DNA of 64,000 nucleotides from Ferruginibacter sp. (lineage in GTDB: Bacteria; Bacteroidota; Bacteroidia; Chitinophagales; Chitinophagaceae), in the NCBI RefSeq assembly GCF_028288465.1, contig NZ_JAQBNR010000002.1, positions 1-64,000 on the forward strand. The letters are read 5' to 3'. Every line of letters starts with the position of its first letter. The first letter of the stretch is position 1. The notes beneath the pieces were generated by a model. That model worked only from the letters and a program-made list of their open reading frames with translations. It searched no databases and was not told where the DNA came from. Positions 54,442 to 62,331 of the stretch are shown piece after piece. Both the position numbers and the translations under genes were made by a program.

Positions 54442-55627
54442 AGTACAAATGAATAATGGTATTTACAATATCAACTGCTACTTCCTTTTTTGATTTGGTA
54501 TCAAAATGCTGTTCCCCTCCATTTTTATCAAAAATAGTTATTTTGTTAGTGTCGCCGCTAAAACCAGCGCCGCTGTCATTCAGTGAATTTAGTACTATTA
54601 AATCAGCATTTTTTTCTGCGAGTTTTTTCAATGCATTATTTCTTTCATCAGTTGTCTCCAGCGCAAACCCGGCCAATAATTGCCCCTCTTTTTTTATGGT
54701 GCCTAAATGCTTTAAAATATCTTTTGTCTTTTTCAATTCAACAGAAAATATGCCTTCGCGTTTTTTAATCTTATCTGTTGCAATATTGACAGGTGTATAG
54801 TCCGCAACTGCGGCACTCATCACTGCAATATCTGTGTTGTCAAAAACGGACATACATGCGTTAAACATTTCTTCTGCTGATTTTACCCGTATTACCTGTA
54901 AACCGGCTGGTATTTCTTCACCAGATGGGCCGAGTATCAATGTTACGACGGCACCTCTTTTTTTACATTCTGCAGCAATGGCAATACCCATTTTGCCCGA
55001 TGAATGATTGCCGATAAACCGAACTGGGTCCATCGCCTCATAGGTTGGACCTGCCGTTACCAGGATGTTCTTTTCTAACAGCTGGTTCTGACCGAAAAAA
55101 AAAGCTTCCAATCTTTTTAAAATGGTTTCAGGTTCTGCCATTCGCCCGTCACCTGTTAAACCACTTGCGAGTTCACCATTTTCAACCGGTATTACCACAT
55201 TGCCAAACCCCTGAATTATTTGCAGATTATTTTTCGTAGAAGCGTGATGCCACATATCTTCATCCATTGCCGGCACCACTATTACAGGACAGGTTGCAGA
55301 AAGATAAACCGCGGTAAATAAGTTATCGCAAATTCCGTGGGCCATTTTAGCCAATGTATTGCAACTCAGGGGTGCAACCAGCATAACATCAGCCCACCTG
55401 CCCAACATTACGTGATTGCTCCAGGAATTATTCTCTGCCAAATCTGACAATACCTGATTTTTAGACAAAGTAGATAAAGTAAGTGCAGAAACAAAGTTCA
55501 TGGCTGCAGGCGTCATCACAATTTTCACTTCGGCGCCGGCTTTAATTAACAGGCGCACCAATGCTGCAGTTTTGTATGCAGCAATACTTCCCGTTATACC
55601 CAGTAAAATTTTTTTATTTTTCAACAT
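54434..55627 (-). CDS. coaBC: Bifunctional CoaBC (phosphopantothenoylcysteine synthase/decarboxylase)
   Basis: A 397-aa fusion. Residues 1-180 are the flavin decarboxylase (CoaC): 'GITGSIAAYKTAALVRLLIKAGAEVKIVMTPAA', 'APLSCNTLAKMAHGICDNL' and 'VVPAMDEDMW'. Residues 190-397 are the synthetase (CoaB): 'VTAGPTYEAMDPVRFIGNHSSGKMGIAIAAECKKRGA' and 'LAGFALET'. It makes 4'-phosphopantetheine for coenzyme A. Confidence 0.96.
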   Translation of the reverse strand: MLKNKKILLGITGSIAAYKTAALVRLLIKAGAEVKIVMTPAAMNFVSALTLSTLSKNQVLSDLAENNSWSNHVMLGRWADVMLVAPLSCNTLAKMAHGICDNLFTAVYLSATCPVIVVPAMDEDMWHHASTKNNLQIIQGFGNVVIPVENGELASGLTGDGRMAEPETILKRLEAFFFGQNQLLEKNILVTAGPTYEAMDPVRFIGNHSSGKMGIAIAAECKKRGAVVTLILGPSGEEIPAGLQVIRVKSAEEMFNACMSVFDNTDIAVMSAAVADYTPVNIATDKIKKREGIFSVELKKTKDILKHLGTIKKEGQLLAGFALETTDERNNALKKLAEKNADLIVLNSLNDSGAGFSGDTNKITIFDKNGGEQHFDTKSKKEVAVDIVNTIIHLYYA

Positions 55628-55655
55628 AAAAAAAAGACGGCAGTTGCCGTCCTTA
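55628..55655 (-). terminator. Intrinsic terminator between rpoZ and coaBC
   Basis: Minus strand AAGGACGGCA-AC-TGCCGTCTTTTTTTT: a 7-bp perfect GC-rich stem with a tiny loop and a run of eight T, right at the coaBC start codon. It probably ends bamD-rpoZ transcripts, or attenuates entry into coaBC. Confidence 0.85.
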
Positions 55656-55698
55656 AAAATAAAACTTCTTATCTAACATTAATAAACAAAGCCAAAAA

Positions 55699-56040
55699 TT
55701 AACTAAATAAATCCTCCTCATTTTTACGGAAGTAGATTTTATCTTCCATAAATTCCTGCGATGCAAGCAGTGCCGGGTTAGGCATTCTTTCGTATGCCTT
55801 TGAAATTTCTATTTGTTCTTTATTTTCATGAATTTCTTCCAAACTATCGGTATGGCTTGCAAATTCCTCCAGCTTGTTATGCAATTCTTCCTTAATAGAA
55901 ATATTGATCTGGTTCGCACGCTTTGCAATAATGGCAATAGATTCATAAAGATTGCCTGTTTTTTGCTTGATGTCAAACAAGTTCTTTGGTTCAACCACAT
56001 TGCTTGTGCTGGAACTTAGCTGGCGTCTTAGTTTACTCAT
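55699..56040 (-). CDS. rpoZ: RNA polymerase omega-like subunit
   Basis: A 113-aa Bacteroidota-type omega: 'DIKQKTGNLYESIAIIAKRANQINISIKEELHNKLEEFAS' is the conserved core, and 'MPNPALLASQEFMEDKIYFR' ends the protein. It promotes RNA polymerase assembly. Its start overlaps the bamD stop by 8 bp, so it is coupled to bamD. Confidence 0.87.
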   Translation of the reverse strand: MSKLRRQLSSSTSNVVEPKNLFDIKQKTGNLYESIAIIAKRANQINISIKEELHNKLEEFASHTDSLEEIHENKEQIEISKAYERMPNPALLASQEFMEDKIYFRKNEEDLFS

Positions 56041-56839
56041 TTTTTATTTCTTTAATTTTATTTAAACTTAAATTATTGTATTCCTGAGCTTCCTTCAGGT
56101 GAACACTTTGAGGAAAACGATCTGCGAAATCCTGGTACTCTGTTATCACTTTTTCAAACCTTTCAGGTTGCTTATCAACTACGCTCAATTTTGCAAACTT
56201 ATAGTAGCACATTAAAGATTTCAACTTATATAAATCCCCATTTTGGGACTCGGGATAATCACTCAACAGAGTACTGTAGGAAATTGCAGCAGCTCTGTAC
56301 TGACCTAATTTATTGTAAAGATCAGCTGCCCGCAATTCCTTTTGCTCCAGTTTTATCCTGTTTTTATCAATTATTTCGGTAGCTTCTTTTACTCTTGCAG
56401 AACCAGGATGCGAATTTATAAACGATTGCATTACACCGATTGATTTAGAAGTATTGGTCTGATCTAATTCAATTTTTGCAACCTGTTTGTAGAAACAAAG
56501 GGCATGCATAAAATCCACTTCTTCAGATTTACTGCTATTGGGAAACACTTCTAAAAATCCCTTGAAAAAATTCTCTGCGTCTTTATATTCTTTTAGATAA
56601 TAGAAACAGTAGGCATCTTTATAATATAACTCTTCAAATTTATCCGTGCCTTTATAAACAGGGTATAATTCCTCATATAATTGCTGAGCTATACGATATT
56701 TTTTTTCTGAATAATAGGTATCCGCCATTTTCAGTTTATAATCTGAATCCTTACTTTTTAGCACTTTTCCATACTTATTGCATGATGAAAAGAACGTTAC
56801 CAATAAAAGAGATGTAATAAATACTTTAATAAAATTCAT
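56033..56839 (-). CDS. bamD: Outer-membrane assembly lipoprotein BamD
   Basis: A 268-aa lipoprotein with lipobox 'FFSSC' (Cys about 20) and TPR-like helical repeats: 'ADTYYSEKKYRIAQQLYEELYPVYKG', 'CFYYLKEYKDAENFFKGFLEVFPNSSKSEEVDFMHALCFYKQ', 'IDKNRIKLEQKELRAADLYNKLGQYRAAAISYSTLLSDYPES'. Part of the BAM complex inserting outer-membrane beta-barrels. First gene of the rpoZ unit. Confidence 0.92.
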   Translation of the reverse strand: MNFIKVFITSLLLVTFFSSCNKYGKVLKSKDSDYKLKMADTYYSEKKYRIAQQLYEELYPVYKGTDKFEELYYKDAYCFYYLKEYKDAENFFKGFLEVFPNSSKSEEVDFMHALCFYKQVAKIELDQTNTSKSIGVMQSFINSHPGSARVKEATEIIDKNRIKLEQKELRAADLYNKLGQYRAAAISYSTLLSDYPESQNGDLYKLKSLMCYYKFAKLSVVDKQPERFEKVITEYQDFADRFPQSVHLKEAQEYNNLSLNKIKEIKNE

Positions 56840-56952
56840 AAAGAAGTGCGAAATTAATGATTTTAAATCAAAAATCCCTTGTAATTATAGTATAGCAAAA
56901 AAGATCGCGTTAAGGTTTTGGTAAACCAATTTCCGGATAATTATCATACTTG

Positions 56953-56985
56953 CAAAAAGAGCCCCTCCAACAGGAAGGGCTCTTC
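56953..56985 (-). terminator. Intrinsic terminator of the OmpA/TSP3 gene
   Basis: Minus strand AAGAGCCCTTCC-TGT-TGGAGGGGCTCTT (stem of about 12 bp with small mismatches) followed by TTTGC, 20 bp after the stop codon. Confidence 0.8.
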
Positions 56986-57004
56986 GACAAAAAACTATTT
57001 TTAA

Positions 57005-58612
57005 TTAGTTTGATTTAATATCAATCGTATTGGAATCTCCGCCGCCAATAACCTTATCAACCAAAACCCTGTCCGGACTAATACCTAATTTTTCAACCAG
57101 GTAGTTTTTAACCGCATCCAGTTTTTTGTCAGCTAAAGACTGTTCCTTTTTAGATGCTGCAGGATATGCCGTCAATGTAATTGTACAGTTAGGTTTTTCT
57201 TTCAATTTATTGGCAACTGTTGCAAGCAACGCTTTTGTATCGGCTTTTAATGTAGCTGTTTTAACAGACAGGCTTGGGTAATCAGAAGCACAGGCATTCA
57301 GGCTATCCATTTTTGCATTCATAGCAGTGCAGCAAGCAGGATCAGGGCATTTACCAACACCATCAGCATCTACTGGTTGACACTCGGTAGGAGTGATCAA
57401 TTGCTTATCCTTACAATCCGGAACACCATCACCGTCTGTATCCCTGGTTACACCATGTGAATCAACCGGGCAACCAGCCGGAGTATTCGGCTCTCTGTCC
57501 AGTTGGTCAGTAACACCATCACCATCCGTGTCATCCAAAATTGGTTTAGGCAACTTCATGTGCTTAGGATTGTTGATTTCGCTGTAAGCATAATCCAAAG
57601 GATTCAGCCACCACAACGGCTCAACAGCCTTCGCGCCTAAATTAAAGTTGATGCCAAGAGATAAATAGTTATAAGAATCGTAATCAGGAGTCAAAGCAGC
57701 ATCAAGTCCGTCCGGATGCTCTTGCCAGCGTTGTCCGTCCAATAGATCAGACTTTACGAAAGTATGCCGGTCTTCCAGAGCCAGATTAACCCTGTTGCTT
57801 AATTTGAAAGCTACTCCCGCAAGTACAGTACCAGAAGCTCTTAAAGTATTCTTTCCCAATTTAGGGCGACGGTTACCTTCTGATTCACCAGGTGTTTCAT
57901 AGGTATTATCCATACCATCCTTCAACCGTTTCAAAATATTCCTCCTGTTAGAGTAGCTGATATCACCGCCATTGGCTATGCTATTATACAAGCTTGCATA
58001 ATTGTTTCCAGATGCATCAAGTGCATTTACCATTACGTTATACCAGGTTGCGCCAACCCCAGCACCTGCATAAATGGTAACCCCGGTTTTTTGTTTATGA
58101 AAACGAACGTTATTAAGGGTAAAGATGCCCTGAATGCCCAAGTCCTGAACATGTGTTTTATAATTGTAAAAAACCGCATCTACATTTGGTTTGTAACCTT
58201 TGCCCGCCGGAAGATTACCATTTGGGGCACTAACCAATGCATCATTATTAGCATAGTTATATGAAGGCTGCCAGTTCATTCCTTTAGGCGATCCGTTTAA
58301 ATACTGTGCCCGTAAGGAGAAGATATATCCTAACGCTTTTCTGACATGTGCTTCAAATCCGAGTCTTGGTACTCTGCCAGCAACATCTCCCATTACTACA
58401 ATGTTGCCTAGCGATACACCTACTTCAACCATATTGCGGGGCTTAGCCGGAAAGTTATATGTGTTGTTCATAAATTCATTCTGCTGCGGCAATTTTTTCG
58501 CCGGAATCACTGAAGAATCAAAAACACTATAACCAGAACCCGTTTGGGCAAAAGATGTAGTTGATATCAGGGCCAGAAACCCCAGAATTAATTTGTACTT
58601 TTTGTTTGCCAT
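57005..58612 (-). CDS. OmpA-family outer membrane protein with TSP3 (calcium-binding) repeats
   Basis: A 535-aa protein with signal 'KLILGFLALISTTSFAQ'. An N-terminal eight-stranded beta-barrel-like region occupies about 60-330, alternating aromatic strands such as 'HVRKALGYIFSLRAQYLNG' and 'YNYLSLGINFNLGAK'. Thrombospondin type 3 repeats follow ('DDTDGDGVTDQLDREPNTPAGCPVDSHGVTRDTDGDGVPDCKDK'), with Asp-rich Ca2+ sites. The C-terminal OmpA-like domain has 'ADKKLDAVKNYLVEKLGISPDRV', although 'CTITLTAYPAASKKEQSLAD' is a diverged peptidoglycan site. A major outer-membrane structural protein is likely. Confidence 0.9.
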   Translation of the reverse strand: MANKKYKLILGFLALISTTSFAQTGSGYSVFDSSVIPAKKLPQQNEFMNNTYNFPAKPRNMVEVGVSLGNIVVMGDVAGRVPRLGFEAHVRKALGYIFSLRAQYLNGSPKGMNWQPSYNYANNDALVSAPNGNLPAGKGYKPNVDAVFYNYKTHVQDLGIQGIFTLNNVRFHKQKTGVTIYAGAGVGATWYNVMVNALDASGNNYASLYNSIANGGDISYSNRRNILKRLKDGMDNTYETPGESEGNRRPKLGKNTLRASGTVLAGVAFKLSNRVNLALEDRHTFVKSDLLDGQRWQEHPDGLDAALTPDYDSYNYLSLGINFNLGAKAVEPLWWLNPLDYAYSEINNPKHMKLPKPILDDTDGDGVTDQLDREPNTPAGCPVDSHGVTRDTDGDGVPDCKDKQLITPTECQPVDADGVGKCPDPACCTAMNAKMDSLNACASDYPSLSVKTATLKADTKALLATVANKLKEKPNCTITLTAYPAASKKEQSLADKKLDAVKNYLVEKLGISPDRVLVDKVIGGGDSNTIDIKSN

Positions 58613-58877
58613 AACTTATTGATTATTAAAATTCTAAAATTTAAGAGTTTTCACATACAAAATTAGATAATGGGAGTTAATAACCAAATTTTTTTAGGAT
58701 TATTTACCTTAACTACTTAATTCTGTCCTGTTTAATTTGCAAATTAAGATTATAATATGTACTATTCCGCTGCTTCTTATAAAAACTTATTGTTTTTTAA
58801 TAAAATTTAAAAGGCACAGAAAAAATAAATTACTTTGAACCCGTTTTTTCCTGCACTATATTGCCGTCTTTTTAGAA
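58613..58877. other. Divergent intergenic region, ompA-type gene / polyprenyl synthase
   Basis: AT-rich promoter region serving both divergent genes. TTACTTTG at about 58832 resembles a -7 element for the synthase. No gene seen. Confidence 0.35.
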
Positions 58878-59840
58878 ATGGAATTTATAAAAAATATAAT
58901 AGGTGAAGAATTAAATACTTTTGAAAAGAAGTTCGCCGAATCGGTAAAAAGTCAAACTCCGCTTCTTGACAGGATTATGAAATATATCATCAAGCGCAAG
59001 GGTAAACAACTTCGTCCGATGTTTGTATTTTTAAGTGCAAAACTGCACGGCCCCATTAATGAAAGTACCTACAGGGCTGCGGCATTAGTTGAATTACTAC
59101 ATACAGCAACGCTGGTTCACGACGATGTAGTCGATGAATCTCTTGAAAGACGAGGTTTTTTTTCTGTAAATGCAATCTGGAAAAACAAAATCGCTGTATT
59201 GGTAGGTGATTATCTTTTATCAAAAGGCCTGCTTTTATCAACGGATAACAAAGATTTTGAACACCTGCAAATTTTATCCCAGGCTGTAAAACAAATGAGT
59301 GAGGGCGAATTACTTCAGATCGAAAAATCCCGGAATCTTAATTTAAAAGAGGACATCTATTTTGAAATCATCCGGAATAAAACTGCCTCCCTGCTGTCAT
59401 CTGCCTGCGCCGTTGGCGCATGGAGTACCTGTAAAAACGAAGCCATTAGTAACAAAATGAAATTGTTCGGGGAAAAAGTGGGTATCGCATTTCAAATAAA
59501 AGATGATCTTTTTGACTATGGCAAAGAAGATGTGGGAAAGCCTACGGGCAATGACATAAAAGAAAAAAAACTAACGCTGCCACTCATTTATACCTTAAAT
59601 AAAATAAGCGCTCCAAAAAGAAGGGAACTTATTTACATCATTAAAAACGAAAATAAAAACACGCAAAAGGTCAGACAGGTTATTGACACAGTAGTAGCCT
59701 CAGGCGGCATTGATTATGCCGCGGAAAAAATGACTGCTTACAGGGATGAAGCGCTCGCCATATTACATGAATTTGAGGATAATGAAGTCAGGAAAGCATT
59801 GGAGGAACTGGTACGCTACACAACAGACAGAAAATATTAG
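58878..59840 (+). CDS. Polyprenyl (octa/heptaprenyl) diphosphate synthase
   Basis: A 320-aa all-trans polyprenyl synthase. Two aspartate-rich motifs bind Mg and substrate: 'LVHDDVVDES' (first) and 'FQIKDDLFDYG' (second, DDxxD). N-terminal 'RIMKYIIKRKGKQLRPMFVFLSAKL' and 'GKPTGNDIKEKKLTLPLIYTL' are also family features. It makes the menaquinone side chain; chain length cannot be read from the sequence by eye. Probably co-transcribed with recJ (42-bp gap). Confidence 0.92.
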   Translation: MEFIKNIIGEELNTFEKKFAESVKSQTPLLDRIMKYIIKRKGKQLRPMFVFLSAKLHGPINESTYRAAALVELLHTATLVHDDVVDESLERRGFFSVNAIWKNKIAVLVGDYLLSKGLLLSTDNKDFEHLQILSQAVKQMSEGELLQIEKSRNLNLKEDIYFEIIRNKTASLLSSACAVGAWSTCKNEAISNKMKLFGEKVGIAFQIKDDLFDYGKEDVGKPTGNDIKEKKLTLPLIYTLNKISAPKRRELIYIIKNENKNTQKVRQVIDTVVASGGIDYAAEKMTAYRDEALAILHEFEDNEVRKALEELVRYTTDRKY

Positions 59841-59882
59841 ATCACATTCTGACATTCCACACGGCAATAATTTTCAATTAGG

Positions 59883-61589
59883 ATGGAAAAAAGATGGAAC
59901 ATACTGGAAGTTGATAAAGGTGTTACCGCTGATTTACAGGCAGCTTTAAAAATAAACAGCAGTTTATGCAGCATCCTTGTAAACAGGGGCATTGACAATT
60001 TTGAAAAAGCCAAAGCGTGGTTTCGTCCATCGCTTGCAGCCCTGCATGATCCCTTCCTGATGAAGGACATGAACAAGGCTGTGGAAAGAATTGTTACGGC
60101 CATTGAGCGCAATGAGAAAATAATGGTCTTTGGTGATTATGATGTGGATGGCACAACCTCTGTGGCCCTGGTGTACCAGTTTATCTGTAAAATCTACAAC
60201 GGGGAAATGGTTGAATTCTATATCCCCGATCGTTACAAAGAAGGCTATGGCATCAGTAAGGCCGGGATTGATTATGCCGCTGCAAATAATTTCTCTCTTA
60301 TCATATCGCTGGATTGCGGAATAAAATCTGTGGCATTGATAGCTTATGCAAAAACGTTGGGCATAGATTTTATTGTATGCGACCATCATTTACCGGATGA
60401 TATTTTACCCGAGGCCGTTGCCATTTTAAATGCTAAACAAAAAGATTGCGATTACCCCTACAAAGAATTGTGTGGTTGCGGCGTTGGGTTTAAATTAGCG
60501 ACCGCTCTAGCACAACGGTATGGCATTGACGAAGAACATTATTATTGCTATCTTGACCTGGTAGCCACCGCTATTGCGGCCGATATTGTACCAATGACTG
60601 GCGAAAACAGGATACTTGCCTATTTTGGCTTGCAGCAAATTAACTCCTCTCCCTGCGCTGGCATTAAAGCGCTGATCCATTTGGGCGGCATTCAAAAAAA
60701 ACTATCCATTACCAATGTTGTTTTTGTAATTGCGCCCAGAGTAAACGCCGCGGGGCGTATGGATGATGCAAAAAAGGCCGTTTTATTGTTTATTGAAAAA
60801 GATGTTGACCGGGCGATGGAGTTAGCCAAATTACTGCATATTGATAATACCGACCGAAAGGAAGCCGACAGCAGTATAACAGCCGAGGCACTTGCAATGA
60901 TTGATAACAAAGCGGAGATGATCAACCGCAAATCAACCGTTGTTTACCAGGAACACTGGCATAAAGGAGTGGTGGGGATTGTGGCAAGCAGACTGACAGA
61001 AAAGTATTACCGTCCAACCATTGTACTTACACGTAACGGTGATATTGTTGCAGGAAGTGCCAGAAGTGTAGTTGGTTATAATTTGTATGAAGCGGTGCAC
61101 GCCTGCAGGGAACATCTATTAGGGTATGGCGGCCATTTCGCCGCGGCAGGTCTTTCACTGTTGCCTGAAAATGTAATGGCCTTCACTGAAAAATTCGAGG
61201 CTGTTGTAGCCGGTACTATTGCACCACATTTACTGATACCTGAAATTATAATTGACAGTGTTATTTCTTTTAACGAAATCAATCAAACGCTATACAATAT
61301 CATTTGCCAGATGGAACCGTTTGGACCGGAAAATATGCGGCCAACATTTGTAGCAAAAAATGTATCCGATACTGGTTACTCGAAAATTGTTAAAGAACTA
61401 CACGTGCGTTTTGTTGTAAAACAAAATGGTATAACCTTTACTGGCATTGGCTTTAATCTTGCCGATAAATTTTCCATACTTGCAACGAAAAAGCCCTTTG
61501 ACCTTGTTTTTACAATTGACGAAAATGAATGGAACGGCGAAACAAATTTGCAGCTTAAGATAATAGATCTGCAGGTATCCCGTTCCTGA
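59883..61589 (+). CDS. recJ: Single-stranded-DNA-specific exonuclease RecJ
   Basis: A 568-aa 5'-3' exonuclease of the DHH family: 'MVFGDYDVDGTTSVALVYQF' (motif I), 'SLDCGIKSVALIAYAKTLGIDFIVCDHHLP' (DHH), 'APRVNAAGRMDDAKKAVLL', and DHHA1 'SVVGYNLYEAVHACREHLLGYGGHFAAAGLSLL'. The OB-fold domain closes the protein. It serves recombination and mismatch repair. Confidence 0.96.
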   Translation: MEKRWNILEVDKGVTADLQAALKINSSLCSILVNRGIDNFEKAKAWFRPSLAALHDPFLMKDMNKAVERIVTAIERNEKIMVFGDYDVDGTTSVALVYQFICKIYNGEMVEFYIPDRYKEGYGISKAGIDYAAANNFSLIISLDCGIKSVALIAYAKTLGIDFIVCDHHLPDDILPEAVAILNAKQKDCDYPYKELCGCGVGFKLATALAQRYGIDEEHYYCYLDLVATAIAADIVPMTGENRILAYFGLQQINSSPCAGIKALIHLGGIQKKLSITNVVFVIAPRVNAAGRMDDAKKAVLLFIEKDVDRAMELAKLLHIDNTDRKEADSSITAEALAMIDNKAEMINRKSTVVYQEHWHKGVVGIVASRLTEKYYRPTIVLTRNGDIVAGSARSVVGYNLYEAVHACREHLLGYGGHFAAAGLSLLPENVMAFTEKFEAVVAGTIAPHLLIPEIIIDSVISFNEINQTLYNIICQMEPFGPENMRPTFVAKNVSDTGYSKIVKELHVRFVVKQNGITFTGIGFNLADKFSILATKKPFDLVFTIDENEWNGETNLQLKIIDLQVSRS

Positions 61590-61614
61590 TACCATATACC
61601 CAAAATAAAAAAAA

Positions 61615-62307
61615 TTGAAATTATTCACTTACCTGTACTATTTTTTTTACGTCGGTTTTAACTGGAACTTTGGCATTGCGCTCAATATTATAAAGCAGGA
61701 AATAAAGGGTGAAAAAAAATATGGCATTTCCACAACAGGAGCCGACGAATTAAAAGATCTTTCTAAAAAAGGAATTGATACTTCGCATGCAACCATGTAC
61801 ATGCCTATCAGTTACACCTTGCTGGAGCAACTATTTAAACAACTGCCGGCTACACCAAACATGCATTTTGCAGACATCGGTTGCGGCAAAGGCAGGGCGA
61901 TGTGCGTTGCTGCTTACAACGGATATACAAATATCACCGGTGTTGATTTTTCTGAAAAATTTTGTGAAGATGCACGCCGCAATCTTGAGAAAATGAAAGA
62001 AAAATTTCCTGAAATGAATTTTGCAGTTCATACCGCAGATGCAATGAATTATGACATTCCTGCTACCGTTGATTGCCTGTTCTTATTCAATCCTTTTGAT
62101 GTAGTGGTAATGAGCGCAGTGGTATTTAATATAATGGAAAGCGTCCGCATGCATCCGCGGGAAATTTTTGTGATATACGCTAATCCGCTTTACGAAGAAT
62201 TGTTTTTAGACGAAGGCTTCAAGGAAATTTTTCATACAAAAGAAATGAAATACCTGGAAGCTGCTATACTAAAACTTCCGGCACTATTACAACGCCGGAA
62301 GTCTTAA
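61615..62307 (+). CDS. Class I SAM-dependent methyltransferase
   Basis: A 230-aa protein. The SAM-binding motif I is 'MHFADIGCGKGRAMCVAAYNGYTNITGVDFSEKFCEDARRNL', then 'VDCLFLFNPFDVVVMSAVVFNIMES' as motif IV region. The hydrophobic N-terminus ('LFTYLYYFFYVGFNWNFGIAL') may associate with the membrane. It starts with TTG (61615), the only in-frame initiator before the conserved part. 25 bp after recJ. Substrate unknown. Confidence 0.83.
   Translation: MKLFTYLYYFFYVGFNWNFGIALNIIKQEIKGEKKYGISTTGADELKDLSKKGIDTSHATMYMPISYTLLEQLFKQLPATPNMHFADIGCGKGRAMCVAAYNGYTNITGVDFSEKFCEDARRNLEKMKEKFPEMNFAVHTADAMNYDIPATVDCLFLFNPFDVVVMSAVVFNIMESVRMHPREIFVIYANPLYEELFLDEGFKEIFHTKEMKYLEAAILKLPALLQRRKS
62272..62306. 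terminator. Likely bidirectional terminator between methyltransferase and htpG
   Basis: ACTTCCGGC (62274-62282) pairs perfectly with GCCGGAAGT (62294-62302) over 9 bp. It lies in the last codons of the methyltransferase, at the junction of two convergent genes. T-runs are short, so efficiency is uncertain. Confidence 0.5.
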
Positions 62308-62331
62308 TCAACTATAATAAAATTTGAATCT

